From: Microvirga subterranea
GTDB lineage: Bacteria; Pseudomonadota; Alphaproteobacteria; Rhizobiales; Beijerinckiaceae
NCBI RefSeq assembly: GCF_003350535.1
Contig: NZ_QQBB01000001.1
Coordinates: forward strand, 482,727-546,726
Direction of reading: 5' to 3'
Length of the DNA stretch: 64,000 nucleotides
Position 1 is the first letter of the stretch; each line of letters opens with the position of its first letter. The notes under the pieces were generated by a model. That model searched no databases. It saw only the letters and a program-made list of their open reading frames with translations, and was not told where the DNA came from. Positions 30,065 to 37,585 of the stretch are shown piece after piece. The translations under genes and the position numbers were made by a program.

Positions 30065-30092
30065 AAAGCGCGGCCTCCGGGCCGCGCTTTTT
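30065..30092 (+). terminator. Intrinsic terminator after pnp
   Basis: AAAGCGCGGCC / GGCCGCGCTTT with a TCCG loop and trailing TT. The reverse strand also ends in T, so it can serve the convergent gene at 30122-30562. The arms are identical to those of the nfuA terminator. Confidence 0.88.
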
Positions 30093-30121
30093 CGTTGCCC
30101 GATCGCACAGACGCATGTCGC

Positions 30122-30562
30122 TCATTTCCCGGAAGGTGTAGTCCGCGCGTAGGGGTAGCACCGGCTGCGGTCGAGGGTGAGGCCGAAATGCTCCCCGAGC
30201 TTCTCGATGGCCTCGCCATGGGTCGGGTACGGGTCCCGGTTCTGCGGGCCGACGATCATGATCCTGGAGGACGGATCATCGCGCCCGCCAGGCGGAAGCA
30301 TGGCTGTCACCAGTCCGGCTCCCTCCGCGTCGCGCAAGGTCAGGAACACCGGCATCGTCCGCTGCACATGAGACTTGAGGCCGATGTTCTGCTCGATGAC
30401 GCTGCTGGCCGTCGACTGGTAGGTGCCCGTTGCAGCATCCCAGGCCCGGCGGAAATGCTTCTCGACCGCATGGCCCATGAGCTGCGATTCGAGGACGGCT
30501 TCGCCCTCGGTCTCGATCCGGAACCAGCTTGTTTGCCCAGGGGCGTCGCAGACGAATTGCAT
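30122..30562 (-). CDS. Conserved-looking hypothetical protein
   Basis: A 146-residue protein I do not recognise. It opens M-Q-F-V-C-D-A-P-G-Q-T-S-W-F-R-I-E-T-E-G-E-A and has no signal peptide or membrane segment. It reads as a compact soluble domain with an ordinary amino-acid mix, and its codons favour G/C at third positions like its neighbours. No Shine-Dalgarno sequence is apparent. It shares the pnp terminator region and lies 90 bases downstream of the 45-residue gene on the same strand, so it might be a second gene of that stress-induced transcript. Confidence 0.65.
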   Translation of the reverse strand: MQFVCDAPGQTSWFRIETEGEAVLESQLMGHAVEKHFRRAWDAATGTYQSTASSVIEQNIGLKSHVQRTMPVFLTLRDAEGAGLVTAMLPPGGRDDPSSRIMIVGPQNRDPYPTHGEAIEKLGEHFGLTLDRSRCYPYARTTPSGK

Positions 30563-30652
30563 GCCGTGTCAACGTGGGTTTCTGACCAAAGGGTGATGCG
30601 CCGGGTCGAAGCCGGCGACGGAAACGGCACCTTCGCCGGTCCCCGTCACGGA

Positions 30653-30790
30653 TCAGCCCGCCTTGCCACGGTGATCGTATCTCAGAAGCCGTCCCGTGAG
30701 CTTCCGGCCCTCGCCGATCAACCTCTTGGCCTTCTCGCGCAGCTTGGTCTTCTTTGCGCTGGTGCGGTGCTTCTCGCTTCCCTTGCCCAT
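30653..30790 (-). CDS. Small basic protein (45 residues)
   Basis: The frame encodes a strongly basic 45-residue peptide (begins M-G-K-G-S-E-K-H-R-T, ends H-R-G-K-A-G) with about 40% Lys and Arg and a predicted single helix in the middle. A ribosome-binding AAGAGG lies six bases before the ATG, and an exact GGAAC-N16-CGTT promoter lies 32 bases upstream. Those two signals are the reason for calling it a gene. The charge suggests a nucleic-acid or ribosome-associated stress peptide, but the function is unknown. Confidence 0.65.
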   Translation of the reverse strand: MGKGSEKHRTSAKKTKLREKAKRLIGEGRKLTGRLLRYDHRGKAG

Positions 30791-30821
30791 CGTCGGCCTC
30801 TTCGCTTCTCTGCAGCATTGA

Positions 30822-30846
30822 AACGACACGTTCCGGCCCCGGTTCC
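30822..30846 (-). promoter_or_regulatory. EcfG-type promoter for the 45-residue protein
   Basis: Minus-strand GGAAC-N16-CGTT, an exact match to the alphaproteobacterial general stress consensus. The -10 element ends 32 bases before the start codon. Confidence 0.72.
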
Positions 30847-30948
30847 GATCCCCGGCGCCCTCTGAAAAAGCACCTGCCGTCCGGTCGCCCGGTCTGGCAT
30901 GCGAGCGGCTCCCCGGCTACGGTGAGCCACCTGATCCATGAGGCCGCC

Positions 30949-32316
30949 ATGTCCCCTTCATCACCGAGAGTCGTCATCTGCGGGGCCGGGATCGCCGGCA
31001 TCGCGGCGGCCTATTATCTGGCCGTCGAATGCGGCCTCGACCACGTGACGCTGGTCGACGAGGGCCATCCGCTCTCGCTCACGTCCGACAAGTCGACGGA
31101 AGCCTACCGCAACTGGTGGCCCGGCCCGGACTGGACCATGACGGCCTTCATGAACCGGAGCATCGACCTCATCGAGGGGATCGCGCGGGCGACCGACAAC
31201 CGGATCAACCTCAACCGCCGCGGCTACGTGTTCGCGACCGCCGACCGGGACAAGATCCCGTTCCTCGAAACCATGGCGAAATCGGCCGAGGAGCGCGGCG
31301 GGGGGCCGACCCGGTTTCACGACACGCCGCAGAGCCCCTATGAGCCCTCCCCCGAACGCGGCTTCGAGGGTGCGCCGACGGGCGCCGACGTCATTACCGA
31401 CACGAGCCTGATCCGTCGGCATTTCCCGTTCCTCGCGCCCGAGACGGTGGCGCTCGCGCATGCGCGTCGCGCCGGCTGGCTCAGCGCCCAGCAGCTCGGC
31501 ATGGTGATGCTCGAGGCGGTCCGCGCGCGCGGGGTCGGATTCGTGAAGGGGCGGGTCGTCGGCTTCGACACCGCCGGCGGCCGGGTCCGCGCGGTCCATG
31601 TGGACCAGCAGGGCGAGCGCACGACGCTCCCGGCGACCCACGCGGTGCTGGCTGCCGGGCCGATGCAGGCCGAGATGGCCGGCATGATCGGCGTCGATCT
31701 GCCGATCCGGGCCGAGCGCCACTTCAAGGTCAGCTTCGCCGACACCCTCGGCGGCATGCCGCGCAACGCCCCGATGCTGATCTGGCTCGACGAGCAGCGC
31801 CTGCCCTGGAGCGACGAGGAGCGGGCCGCGCTGGCGGCCGACGAGGAGGCCCAATGGCTTCTCGGGGAGTTTCCGGCGGGCGTGCACGGGCGCCCGGACG
31901 GGGCCACGTCGACCCTCGTTCTCTTCAACCACCACGGCGATGCGGTCGACCCGGTCTTCCCGCTGCCGGAGCCGGCCTATTACGCCGAGATCGCCCTGAG
32001 GGGCATGTCCACGATGGTGCCGGGGCTCAAGGTCTACAACGGCGAGACGCCGCGGCCCTACATCGACGGCGGCTACTACATGCGCACCCAGGAAAACCGG
32101 CCGCTGATCGGCCCCGTTGCGGTGGAGGGCGCCTACATCTCCTGCGCCTATTCGGGCTTCGGCGTGATGGCCTCCTGCGCCGGCGGCGAGCTCATCGCCC
32201 GCTACGTCACGGAAGCCCCCCTGCCCGACTACGCGCCGGCCTTCCTCCTGTCCCGCTACCATGATCCCGCCTATGCGGCCCTGCTCGAGCGCTGGGGCGA
32301 CGGCGGCCAGCTCTGA
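30949..32316 (+). CDS. FAD-dependent oxidoreductase (DAO family)
   Basis: A 455-residue flavoprotein. The N-terminal dinucleotide-binding motif V-I-C-G-A-G-I-A-G-I-A-A-A-Y is at residues about 7-20, and a C-terminal G-A-Y-I-S-C-A-Y-S-G-F-G-V-M block matches amine/sarcosine-type oxidases of the DAO superfamily. There is no signal peptide. The substrate is likely an amino acid or amine, but none can be named. The ATG at 30949 directly precedes the flavin motif. No partner gene is adjacent. Confidence 0.85.
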   Translation: MSPSSPRVVICGAGIAGIAAAYYLAVECGLDHVTLVDEGHPLSLTSDKSTEAYRNWWPGPDWTMTAFMNRSIDLIEGIARATDNRINLNRRGYVFATADRDKIPFLETMAKSAEERGGGPTRFHDTPQSPYEPSPERGFEGAPTGADVITDTSLIRRHFPFLAPETVALAHARRAGWLSAQQLGMVMLEAVRARGVGFVKGRVVGFDTAGGRVRAVHVDQQGERTTLPATHAVLAAGPMQAEMAGMIGVDLPIRAERHFKVSFADTLGGMPRNAPMLIWLDEQRLPWSDEERAALAADEEAQWLLGEFPAGVHGRPDGATSTLVLFNHHGDAVDPVFPLPEPAYYAEIALRGMSTMVPGLKVYNGETPRPYIDGGYYMRTQENRPLIGPVAVEGAYISCAYSGFGVMASCAGGELIARYVTEAPLPDYAPAFLLSRYHDPAYAALLERWGDGGQL

Positions 32317-32320
32317 CGGG

Positions 32321-32638
32321 TCAGGGCTCCACGACGATTTCGCCTGTCATGTTCGGGTGATAGCGGCAGATGTAGTCGAACCGGCCCGGCGTCTTCATCA
32401 CCATGCGTCCGGCCTTCCCGGGCAGGACATTCACGTCCCAGCTCTTGTCCCGGGCGGTCGCGGTATGGGCCACGATGTCCTGGTTGGCCCATTCCACAAT
32501 GTCGCCCACATGCACCGTGACCTGCTTCGGCTCGTAGGCGATTCCCTTCATGGCGACGGTCTGTGTCGCGCCGGCCGAGGACGCCGGAACGCCCGGCACC
32601 TCCAAGGCGAGCACGGCCAAGATCGCAAGCCGGCGCAT
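32321..32638 (-). CDS. Cupredoxin (amicyanin/plastocyanin-like)
   Basis: A 105-residue secreted protein with a signal peptide (cleavage near A-G-A) and a type I copper site: His in V-A-H-T-A-T-A and the cluster C-R-Y-H-P-N-M near the C terminus, supplying Cys, His and Met in the normal C-x2-H-x2-M spacing. It probably carries electrons or handles copper in the periplasm. It begins 13 bases after the DUF4142 gene, so the two form an operon. The redox partner is unknown; a methylamine dehydrogenase is not present here. Confidence 0.87.
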   Translation of the reverse strand: MRRLAILAVLALEVPGVPASSAGATQTVAMKGIAYEPKQVTVHVGDIVEWANQDIVAHTATARDKSWDVNVLPGKAGRMVMKTPGRFDYICRYHPNMTGEIVVEP

Positions 32639-32651
32639 CGATCCGCCCCCT

Positions 32652-33203
32652 TCAGTGAGCCAGGGCCCCGGTCCGGGCCGGCAGGCTTTGGACGAGATGC
32701 TCGGCGTGCTGCTGGTGGCCCTGGAAGATCTTGAGCCCGGTCGCGAGCAGATCCTTCAGCTCGCCGTTGCTGGCGTTCGGGATCAGGGTGCTCTGGAGCG
32801 CGCCGTTGACCTGCTGGTGGAAGGCAACCTCGTTCTGGGCATAGGCCTTGTCGAAGGCGGCGCCCTTGAGGGCGCTGAGCTCCTTGCGCTTGGCCTCGGC
32901 CTGCTGCACGAGCTGGCGGCTGGTCTCGTTGTCCTCGGGCTTGACGTTGAGCTTCTTCACCAGGGCGAGGGCCTTTTCGTTCACGGCCTTGTGGTCGCGG
33001 ACCATATCGTTGGCGAAGGCCTTGACCTCCTTGTTCTTGGATTCCTTGAGGGCCTGCTCCGCGGCCTGGATGTCGATCTGCCCGGCCGTGTAGGCGATGT
33101 GGGCGATCTGCGGGTCCGTGAGCTTGGCGGCCCCCTGAGCCATCGCGCCGTAGGGGGCAAGGCAGAGGCAGGCGCCCAGCAGGGTCAGGTGAATCTTGGC
33201 CAT
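32652..33203 (-). CDS. DUF4142 secreted protein, copy 1
   Basis: A 183-residue exported helical protein of the DUF4142 family (ferritin-like fold by family knowledge). A signal peptide ends near A-M-A-Q; the core contains F-A-N-D-M-V-R-D-H-K-A-V-N and V-A-F-H-Q-Q-V-N, with His and Asp positions typical of the family. The start at 33203 follows AGGAGAGA. It is the first gene of an operon with the cupredoxin and lies downstream of the ECF sigma gene. A paralogue is at 35920-36423. Confidence 0.86.
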   Translation of the reverse strand: MAKIHLTLLGACLCLAPYGAMAQGAAKLTDPQIAHIAYTAGQIDIQAAEQALKESKNKEVKAFANDMVRDHKAVNEKALALVKKLNVKPEDNETSRQLVQQAEAKRKELSALKGAAFDKAYAQNEVAFHQQVNGALQSTLIPNASNGELKDLLATGLKIFQGHQQHAEHLVQSLPARTGALAH

Positions 33204-33336
33204 CGTTCTCTCCTGTCGATCGATGCGGGTCCCGCATCGGGATCGCCGGCAGCACCCTGTCTCCGACCGAGGGTCCGCCAGCCGCAGCATTGGATGCAGG
33301 CGCCGCCGAAACGTTCCCGCGTTCCGGTGACCGACC

Positions 33337-34029
33337 TTATGGCTGCCGCTGCAGCCGCTGCATGACGCGGTCGGTCACGCGGTTGCAGCGAAGCCCGTCG
33401 AACGGAAAGGCGTCCTTCATGGTCGCCACGAGCCGGGCCTGGAGCGCCTTCTGCAGCAGCCGCCTCGCCCGGTGGAGCCTCGTCTTCACGGTCTCGGGGC
33501 GGATGCCGAGATAGGAAGCCGTCTCCTCGATGCTCATTTCCTCCACCTCGCGCATCATGAACACCGACCGGAAGGCTTCCGGCAGCTCGTCGACGGCGTG
33601 CTCCACCATGCGGCGCAGCTGCGCCCGTCCTGCTTCGGCCTCCGGGTCCTGGGTCGGCGAAGGCTGCGGGAACATCAGGATCTGCGCCTGGCCGCCTTCC
33701 GCCTGCTCGAGGGCGCTCAGATCGACGATGTGGCGCCGGCGCCGCACGCGGCCCAGCGCCTCGTTCATGACGATGCGGGTGAGCCACGTCGACAGGCGGG
33801 CCTCTCCCCGGAAGGTGTCGAGATGCGTGAAGGCCTGCAGATAGCCGTCCTGAACCACGTCCTCCGCCTCGGCGTCGCTCCCGAGAATCCCGCGGGCGGC
33901 CCGGTAGAGACGGCGGTTGTGGCGCTGCATGATGACCCGGAAAGCATCGGTGTTCCCAAGCCGCGCTTGGGACACGAGGTCCGCATCGTCAAAGGCCGAG
34001 AGGTCGAGATGGGTTGTCGTGTTCTTCAT
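33337..34029 (-). CDS. ECF-type RNA polymerase sigma factor
   Basis: A 230-residue sigma-70 family protein with region 2 (residues about 25-100: Q-R-H-N-R-R-L-Y-R-A-A-R, then A-E-D-V-V-Q-D-G-Y) and region 4 (about 145-205: L-P-E-A-F-R-S-V-F-M-M-R-E-V-E-E-M-S-I-E-E-T-A). No membrane anti-sigma factor gene is adjacent, which is unusual for the class. The downstream DUF4142 gene is preceded by a tandem GGAAC pair (33313-33325), a possible target. The gene is divergent from mbfA, and the two share a 183-base control region. Confidence 0.92.
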   Translation of the reverse strand: MKNTTTHLDLSAFDDADLVSQARLGNTDAFRVIMQRHNRRLYRAARGILGSDAEAEDVVQDGYLQAFTHLDTFRGEARLSTWLTRIVMNEALGRVRRRRHIVDLSALEQAEGGQAQILMFPQPSPTQDPEAEAGRAQLRRMVEHAVDELPEAFRSVFMMREVEEMSIEETASYLGIRPETVKTRLHRARRLLQKALQARLVATMKDAFPFDGLRCNRVTDRVMQRLQRQP

Positions 34030-34181
34030 CGGGCACCTGCCTTCCGAAGGTTTGGATGCTACGGGACCCGGAGAGGTTCCCGCCGGCGGATTGAGACCCG
34101 TGCGTAGCTGCGCTCACGCGGCCGGCCTGTCTCGCGGCGGGTCGAGCTTGGCACAATTGACGTCCTCATGGGAGCAAGATA

Positions 34182-34198
34182 TTTAGAACCATTCTAAA
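34182..34198. promoter_or_regulatory. Perfect Irr-type iron control element before mbfA
   Basis: TTTAGAA-CCA-TTCTAAA, a perfect dyad matching the rhizobial ICE motif, 14 bases before the mbfA ATG. That position overlaps the transcription or translation start, which fits repression by Irr under low iron, as reported for mbfA in other Rhizobiales. Confidence 0.88.
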
Positions 34199-34212
34199 CA
34201 AGGCCTCCCGCC

Positions 34213-35196
34213 ATGCTGTCTCGCGTCTTCGGCTTCGACCGCCGCCCCTTCGACTCGCTCTCGGAACAGGAAATCCTGGCGCTCGCGATCTCGTCCGAGG
34301 AGGACGATGCGCGGATCTACCGGTCCTATGCGGAGGGCCTGCGCGAGTCGTTCCCGCAATCCGCCAAAGTGTTCGACGAGATGGCTGCCGAGGAAGACGG
34401 CCATCGGGCCGCCCTGATCGAACTGCACCAGCGCCGCTTCGGCGAGACCATTCCGCTGATCCGGCGCGAGCACGTGCGCGGCTACTACGAGCGCAAGCCC
34501 GACTGGCTCGTGCGGCCGCTCGGCATCGAGAAGGTGCGGGCGGCGGCCGAGACCATGGAGGCGCAGGCGCACCGGTTCTATGTGGAGGCCGCCAAGCGCA
34601 GCACGGACGCCTCGACCCGCAAGCTCCTCGGCGACCTCGCGGCGGCCGAACAGGCCCATGAATCGCTCGCGCGCCGCCTCGGCCTCGCCTACACGCCGGA
34701 ATCCGTGAAGGAGGAGGAGGCCCAGACCGAGCGGCGCCAGTTCATCCTCACCTTCGTGCAGCCGGGGCTGGCGGGCCTCATGGACGGCTCCGTCTCGACC
34801 CTGGCGCCGATCTTCGCCGCGGCCTTCGCCACGCAGGATACCTGGCAGACCTTTCTGGTCGGCCTCTCGGCCTCGGTGGGCGCCGGCATCTCCATGGGCT
34901 TCACCGAAGCCGCCCACGACGACGGCAAGCTCTCCGGGAGAGGCTCGCCGATCAAGCGCGGCTTCGCGTCCGGCATCATGACGGCCATCGGGGGGCTCGG
35001 CCACGCTCTGCCCTACCTGATCCCGCATTTCTGGACCGCCACCATCATCGCGGCCGCGGTGGTGTTCGTGGAGCTCTGGGCCATCGCGTTCATCCAGAAC
35101 CGCTACATGGAGACGCCCTTCATGCGCGCCGCCTTCCAGGTGGTGCTCGGCGGCGCCCTCGTGTTCGCGGCAGGCGTGCTCATCGGCAACGCCTAG
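34213..35196 (+). CDS. mbfA: MbfA-type iron exporter (ferritin-like plus CCC1/VIT1 domain)
   Basis: A 327-residue fusion. Residues about 15-160 form an erythrin-like di-iron domain with repeated Glu/His ligands (S-S-E-E-D-D-A-R-I-Y, A-A-E-E-D-G-H-R-A-A, A-A-A-E-Q-A-H-E-S); residues about 175-327 form a VIT1/CCC1-type membrane domain. MbfA exports iron from the cytoplasm and protects against iron and peroxide stress. A perfect Irr operator precedes it. Length and domain order match characterised Bradyrhizobium and Agrobacterium proteins. Confidence 0.93.
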   Translation: MLSRVFGFDRRPFDSLSEQEILALAISSEEDDARIYRSYAEGLRESFPQSAKVFDEMAAEEDGHRAALIELHQRRFGETIPLIRREHVRGYYERKPDWLVRPLGIEKVRAAAETMEAQAHRFYVEAAKRSTDASTRKLLGDLAAAEQAHESLARRLGLAYTPESVKEEEAQTERRQFILTFVQPGLAGLMDGSVSTLAPIFAAAFATQDTWQTFLVGLSASVGAGISMGFTEAAHDDGKLSGRGSPIKRGFASGIMTAIGGLGHALPYLIPHFWTATIIAAAVVFVELWAIAFIQNRYMETPFMRAAFQVVLGGALVFAAGVLIGNA

Positions 35197-35276
35197 GGAC
35201 AGGGCTCCCGTCGGACTGGCTCGGAGCACGCGGAGCCGCTACGAGTATCGGACCATCATCCTTGAGAGGATTCGCG

Positions 35277-35897
35277 GTGCCCGATCCGTTTGCCATCACC
35301 GACCTCGCCGCCCTGGAAGCGCTCTACGGAGCGCCCATGGAGGCCTCCCTCGTCAAGGAGACCGACCAGGTCATCCCCGAATACCGAGCCATGATCGAGG
35401 CCTCGCCCTTCGTGGCGCTCGCGACGCGCGGGCCCGAAGGCCTCGACTGCTCGCCGCGTGGCGACGGGCCGGGCTTCGTGCGGGTTGCGGACGAGAAGAC
35501 CCTGCTGCTGCCCGACCGGCGCGGCAACAACCGCATCGATTCGCTTCGCAACATCGTGCGCGACCCGCATGTGGGGCTGCTCTTCCTCATCCCGGGCATC
35601 GGCGAGACTCTACGCGTCAACGGCCGCGCGGCGATCTCGGCCGACCCGGCGCTGCTGGAGAGCTTCGCCATCGACGGCAAGGCGCCGCGCACGGTGCTCG
35701 TCATCGCCGTGGAAGCGGTGTTCTTCCAGTGCTCGCGGGCGGTCGTGCGCTCCGATCTGTGGAATCCCGAGCGGCACGTGACGCGGAAAAACCTGCCGAG
35801 TGCGGGAAGAATTCTCGCGGCGTGCAGCGAGAACCGCGTCGGCGGCGACGCCTACGACGACGGCCTCCAGGAGCGGGTGCGCGCGACGCTGTACTGA
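35277..35897 (+). CDS. Pyridoxamine 5'-phosphate oxidase-like flavoprotein
   Basis: A 206-residue protein of the split-barrel PNPOx-like family. The block F-V-A-L-A-T-R-G-P-E-G-L-D-C-S-P-R-G-D and later D-R-R-G-N-N-R-I-D-S-L-R-N-I match the FMN-dependent MSMEG_1061-type subgroup. True pyridoxine metabolism is unlikely. The GTG at 35277 is preceded by GAGAGGA with good spacing; an upstream TTG (35262) lacks this. Substrate unknown. Confidence 0.82.
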   Translation: MPDPFAITDLAALEALYGAPMEASLVKETDQVIPEYRAMIEASPFVALATRGPEGLDCSPRGDGPGFVRVADEKTLLLPDRRGNNRIDSLRNIVRDPHVGLLFLIPGIGETLRVNGRAAISADPALLESFAIDGKAPRTVLVIAVEAVFFQCSRAVVRSDLWNPERHVTRKNLPSAGRILAACSENRVGGDAYDDGLQERVRATLY

Positions 35898-35919
35898 GGC
35901 GTCGGCCGGCGCAGACCCG

Positions 35920-36423
35920 CTACTGCGTCTTCGCCTTGGCGAGCGACTGCGCCATCTCCAGGTGCTTCTGCAGCACCGGCAGGGATTCGCTCGCGTAGCC
36001 GCCCGCCGCGTCCTGCTGCTTGGCCTCCTTCTGGTACTCGGCGATGTCCTTCTTGTGGTCGGCGATCATGGCCTGAACGTACTGCCGGTCGAAGGCCTCG
36101 CCCGAGAGCTTCGACAGCTTGTCGTAGACGGCCTTCTTGTCCTTCGGCACATCCGTGGGCGGCGTCACGTTCAGGGTTCCGGCGGCCGTCATGGCCTTCT
36201 GGTTGGCGCTGGAATGATCGGTTTCCAGCTGGCGGGCGTAGTTGCGGACGTCCTCGCTCGCCCCCTTCTGCTGCCCGAGCTGGCCGAGGGACACCTCGGA
36301 CAGGTTACCTTCGATCGCCTTCTTGATGAAGGCCTGGCTTGCGGTGTCCTTGGCCTGGGCACCGGCCAGCGGAACGGCCAGGGCGGCGACGAATCCGACA
36401 CTGAGGATCAGCTTTCTGGACAT
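35920..36423 (-). CDS. DUF4142 secreted protein, copy 2
   Basis: A 167-residue exported helical protein of the DUF4142 family with a signal peptide (A-L-A-V-P-L-A-G-A-Q-A). The core includes Y-A-R-Q-L-E-T-D-H-S-S-A-N-Q and Y-V-Q-A-M-I-A-D-H-K-K-D-I, the conserved His-bearing segments. It is clearly a diverged paralogue of the gene at 32652-33203. An exact EcfG-type promoter lies 55 bases upstream, so it is likely stress-induced. Confidence 0.86.
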   Translation of the reverse strand: MSRKLILSVGFVAALAVPLAGAQAKDTASQAFIKKAIEGNLSEVSLGQLGQQKGASEDVRNYARQLETDHSSANQKAMTAAGTLNVTPPTDVPKDKKAVYDKLSKLSGEAFDRQYVQAMIADHKKDIAEYQKEAKQQDAAGGYASESLPVLQKHLEMAQSLAKAKTQ

Positions 36424-36477
36424 GGTTCACCTCGCTGCGGCCTCACCCGCACTGGTGTGGGGAGCCGTCGCGGGACG

Positions 36478-36502
36478 AACGCCTCCTGCATGAGGCGGTT
36501 CC
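36478..36502 (-). promoter_or_regulatory. EcfG-type promoter for DUF4142 copy 2
   Basis: Minus-strand GGAAC-N16-CGTT, an exact consensus match. The -10 ends 55 bases before the start codon. Confidence 0.72.
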
Positions 36503-36534
36503 TGGATGCGGCCGACGCTTTCCGTCGCGTCCCC

Positions 36535-37479
36535 TCACCCCAGCCTTGCGCCGAACCCCTTCAGGTATTTCATGCCCGTGTCGCACATCACCGTGACGAT
36601 CGTTGCGTCGGGTCCCAACCGCTCGGCCATCCGCAGGGCCGCGACGACGTTGGCCCCCGTGGAGGTGCCGGCGAAGATGCCCTCCTCGCGGGCGAGCCGG
36701 AGCGCCATGGCGACGGCGTCCTCGGTCGAGACGCGCTCGATGTCGTCGGCGAGATCCTTCTGCCAGAGCGGTACTACATAGCCGGCGCCGATGCCGTCGA
36801 TCTTGTGGGCGCCCGGCGCGCCGCCTGACAGCACTGCGGATTCGGCCGGCTCCACGGCGGCGATCCGGATCCGGTCGCTGCGGCGGCGCAGGCCCTCGGC
36901 GATGCCGCGCAGGGACGCGGCCGTGCCGACGCTCTGGACGAAGGCGTCGATGCGCCCCTCCGTCTGGGCCCAGATCTCCTCCGCCATGGCGTGATAGGCG
37001 GCGAGCTGGTCGCGGTTCTTCATCTGGTTGGTCCAGAAGGCGCCGGTCTCCTGCGCGACCTGGCCCGCCGCCGCGATCATGTCCCGGGTGAGCTTCTCGG
37101 TCATGCGCCCGCTCTCGCTCTCGACGACCTGGAGCCGGGCGCCGAGAATCTTCATGTGGTCGAGCTTCTCGCGCGAAAACGCATCCGAGGTCACCACATG
37201 CAGCGGATATCCCTTCACGGCGCAGACCAGCGAGAGGGACACGCCCGTGCTGCCGCCGGTGTACTCGACGACGGCGCCGCCGGGCTTCAGCCGCCCGTCC
37301 CGCTCGGCGGCCTCGATCATGGCGAGCGCCATGCGGTCCTTCATGCTGCCCGTTGGGTTCTCGCTCTCCAGCTTCAGCAGGATGCGGGCGCCGTTCTCCG
37401 GCACGATGCGGCACAGGGCCAGGAGCGAGGTGTTGCCGATATGGTCGAGGATCGTCCGCTGCCCGTTCATGAGGCTCAT
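36535..37479 (-). CDS. PLP-dependent cysteine synthase-family enzyme
   Basis: A 314-residue fold-type II PLP enzyme. The PLP lysine lies in N-P-T-G-S-M-K-D-R near residue 45, the substrate loop is T-G-G-S-T-G near residue 75, and the phosphate-binding loop is G-T-A-A-S-L near residue 185. Canonical cysteine synthases carry T-S-G-N-T-G at the substrate loop, so the changed residues suggest a different substrate, perhaps another O-acyl or amino-acrylate reaction. RidA nearby (38405) would detoxify the imine intermediates of such enzymes. There is no sulfate-assimilation context. Confidence 0.85.
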   Translation of the reverse strand: MSLMNGQRTILDHIGNTSLLALCRIVPENGARILLKLESENPTGSMKDRMALAMIEAAERDGRLKPGGAVVEYTGGSTGVSLSLVCAVKGYPLHVVTSDAFSREKLDHMKILGARLQVVESESGRMTEKLTRDMIAAAGQVAQETGAFWTNQMKNRDQLAAYHAMAEEIWAQTEGRIDAFVQSVGTAASLRGIAEGLRRRSDRIRIAAVEPAESAVLSGGAPGAHKIDGIGAGYVVPLWQKDLADDIERVSTEDAVAMALRLAREEGIFAGTSTGANVVAALRMAERLGPDATIVTVMCDTGMKYLKGFGARLG

Positions 37480-37585
37480 TCCCGTTCGAAGTCGTGGTGC
37501 CTCGCCTGTTAGGGCCGAACCGGCCCGGTGTCAGGTCCGGAATCCGGACTTCTCCGCCGGCCGGCCGCGTGCTAGCGCTGATCCC

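Noticed and set aside
33204-33336. EcfG promoter for DUF4142 copy 1
   Set aside because: Two GGAAC sequences exist on the minus strand, but no CGTT lies 16-17 bases downstream of either.
34072-34080. EcfG promoter for the ECF sigma gene
   Set aside because: A minus-strand GGAAC is present, but no CGTT occurs at 16 or 17 bases.
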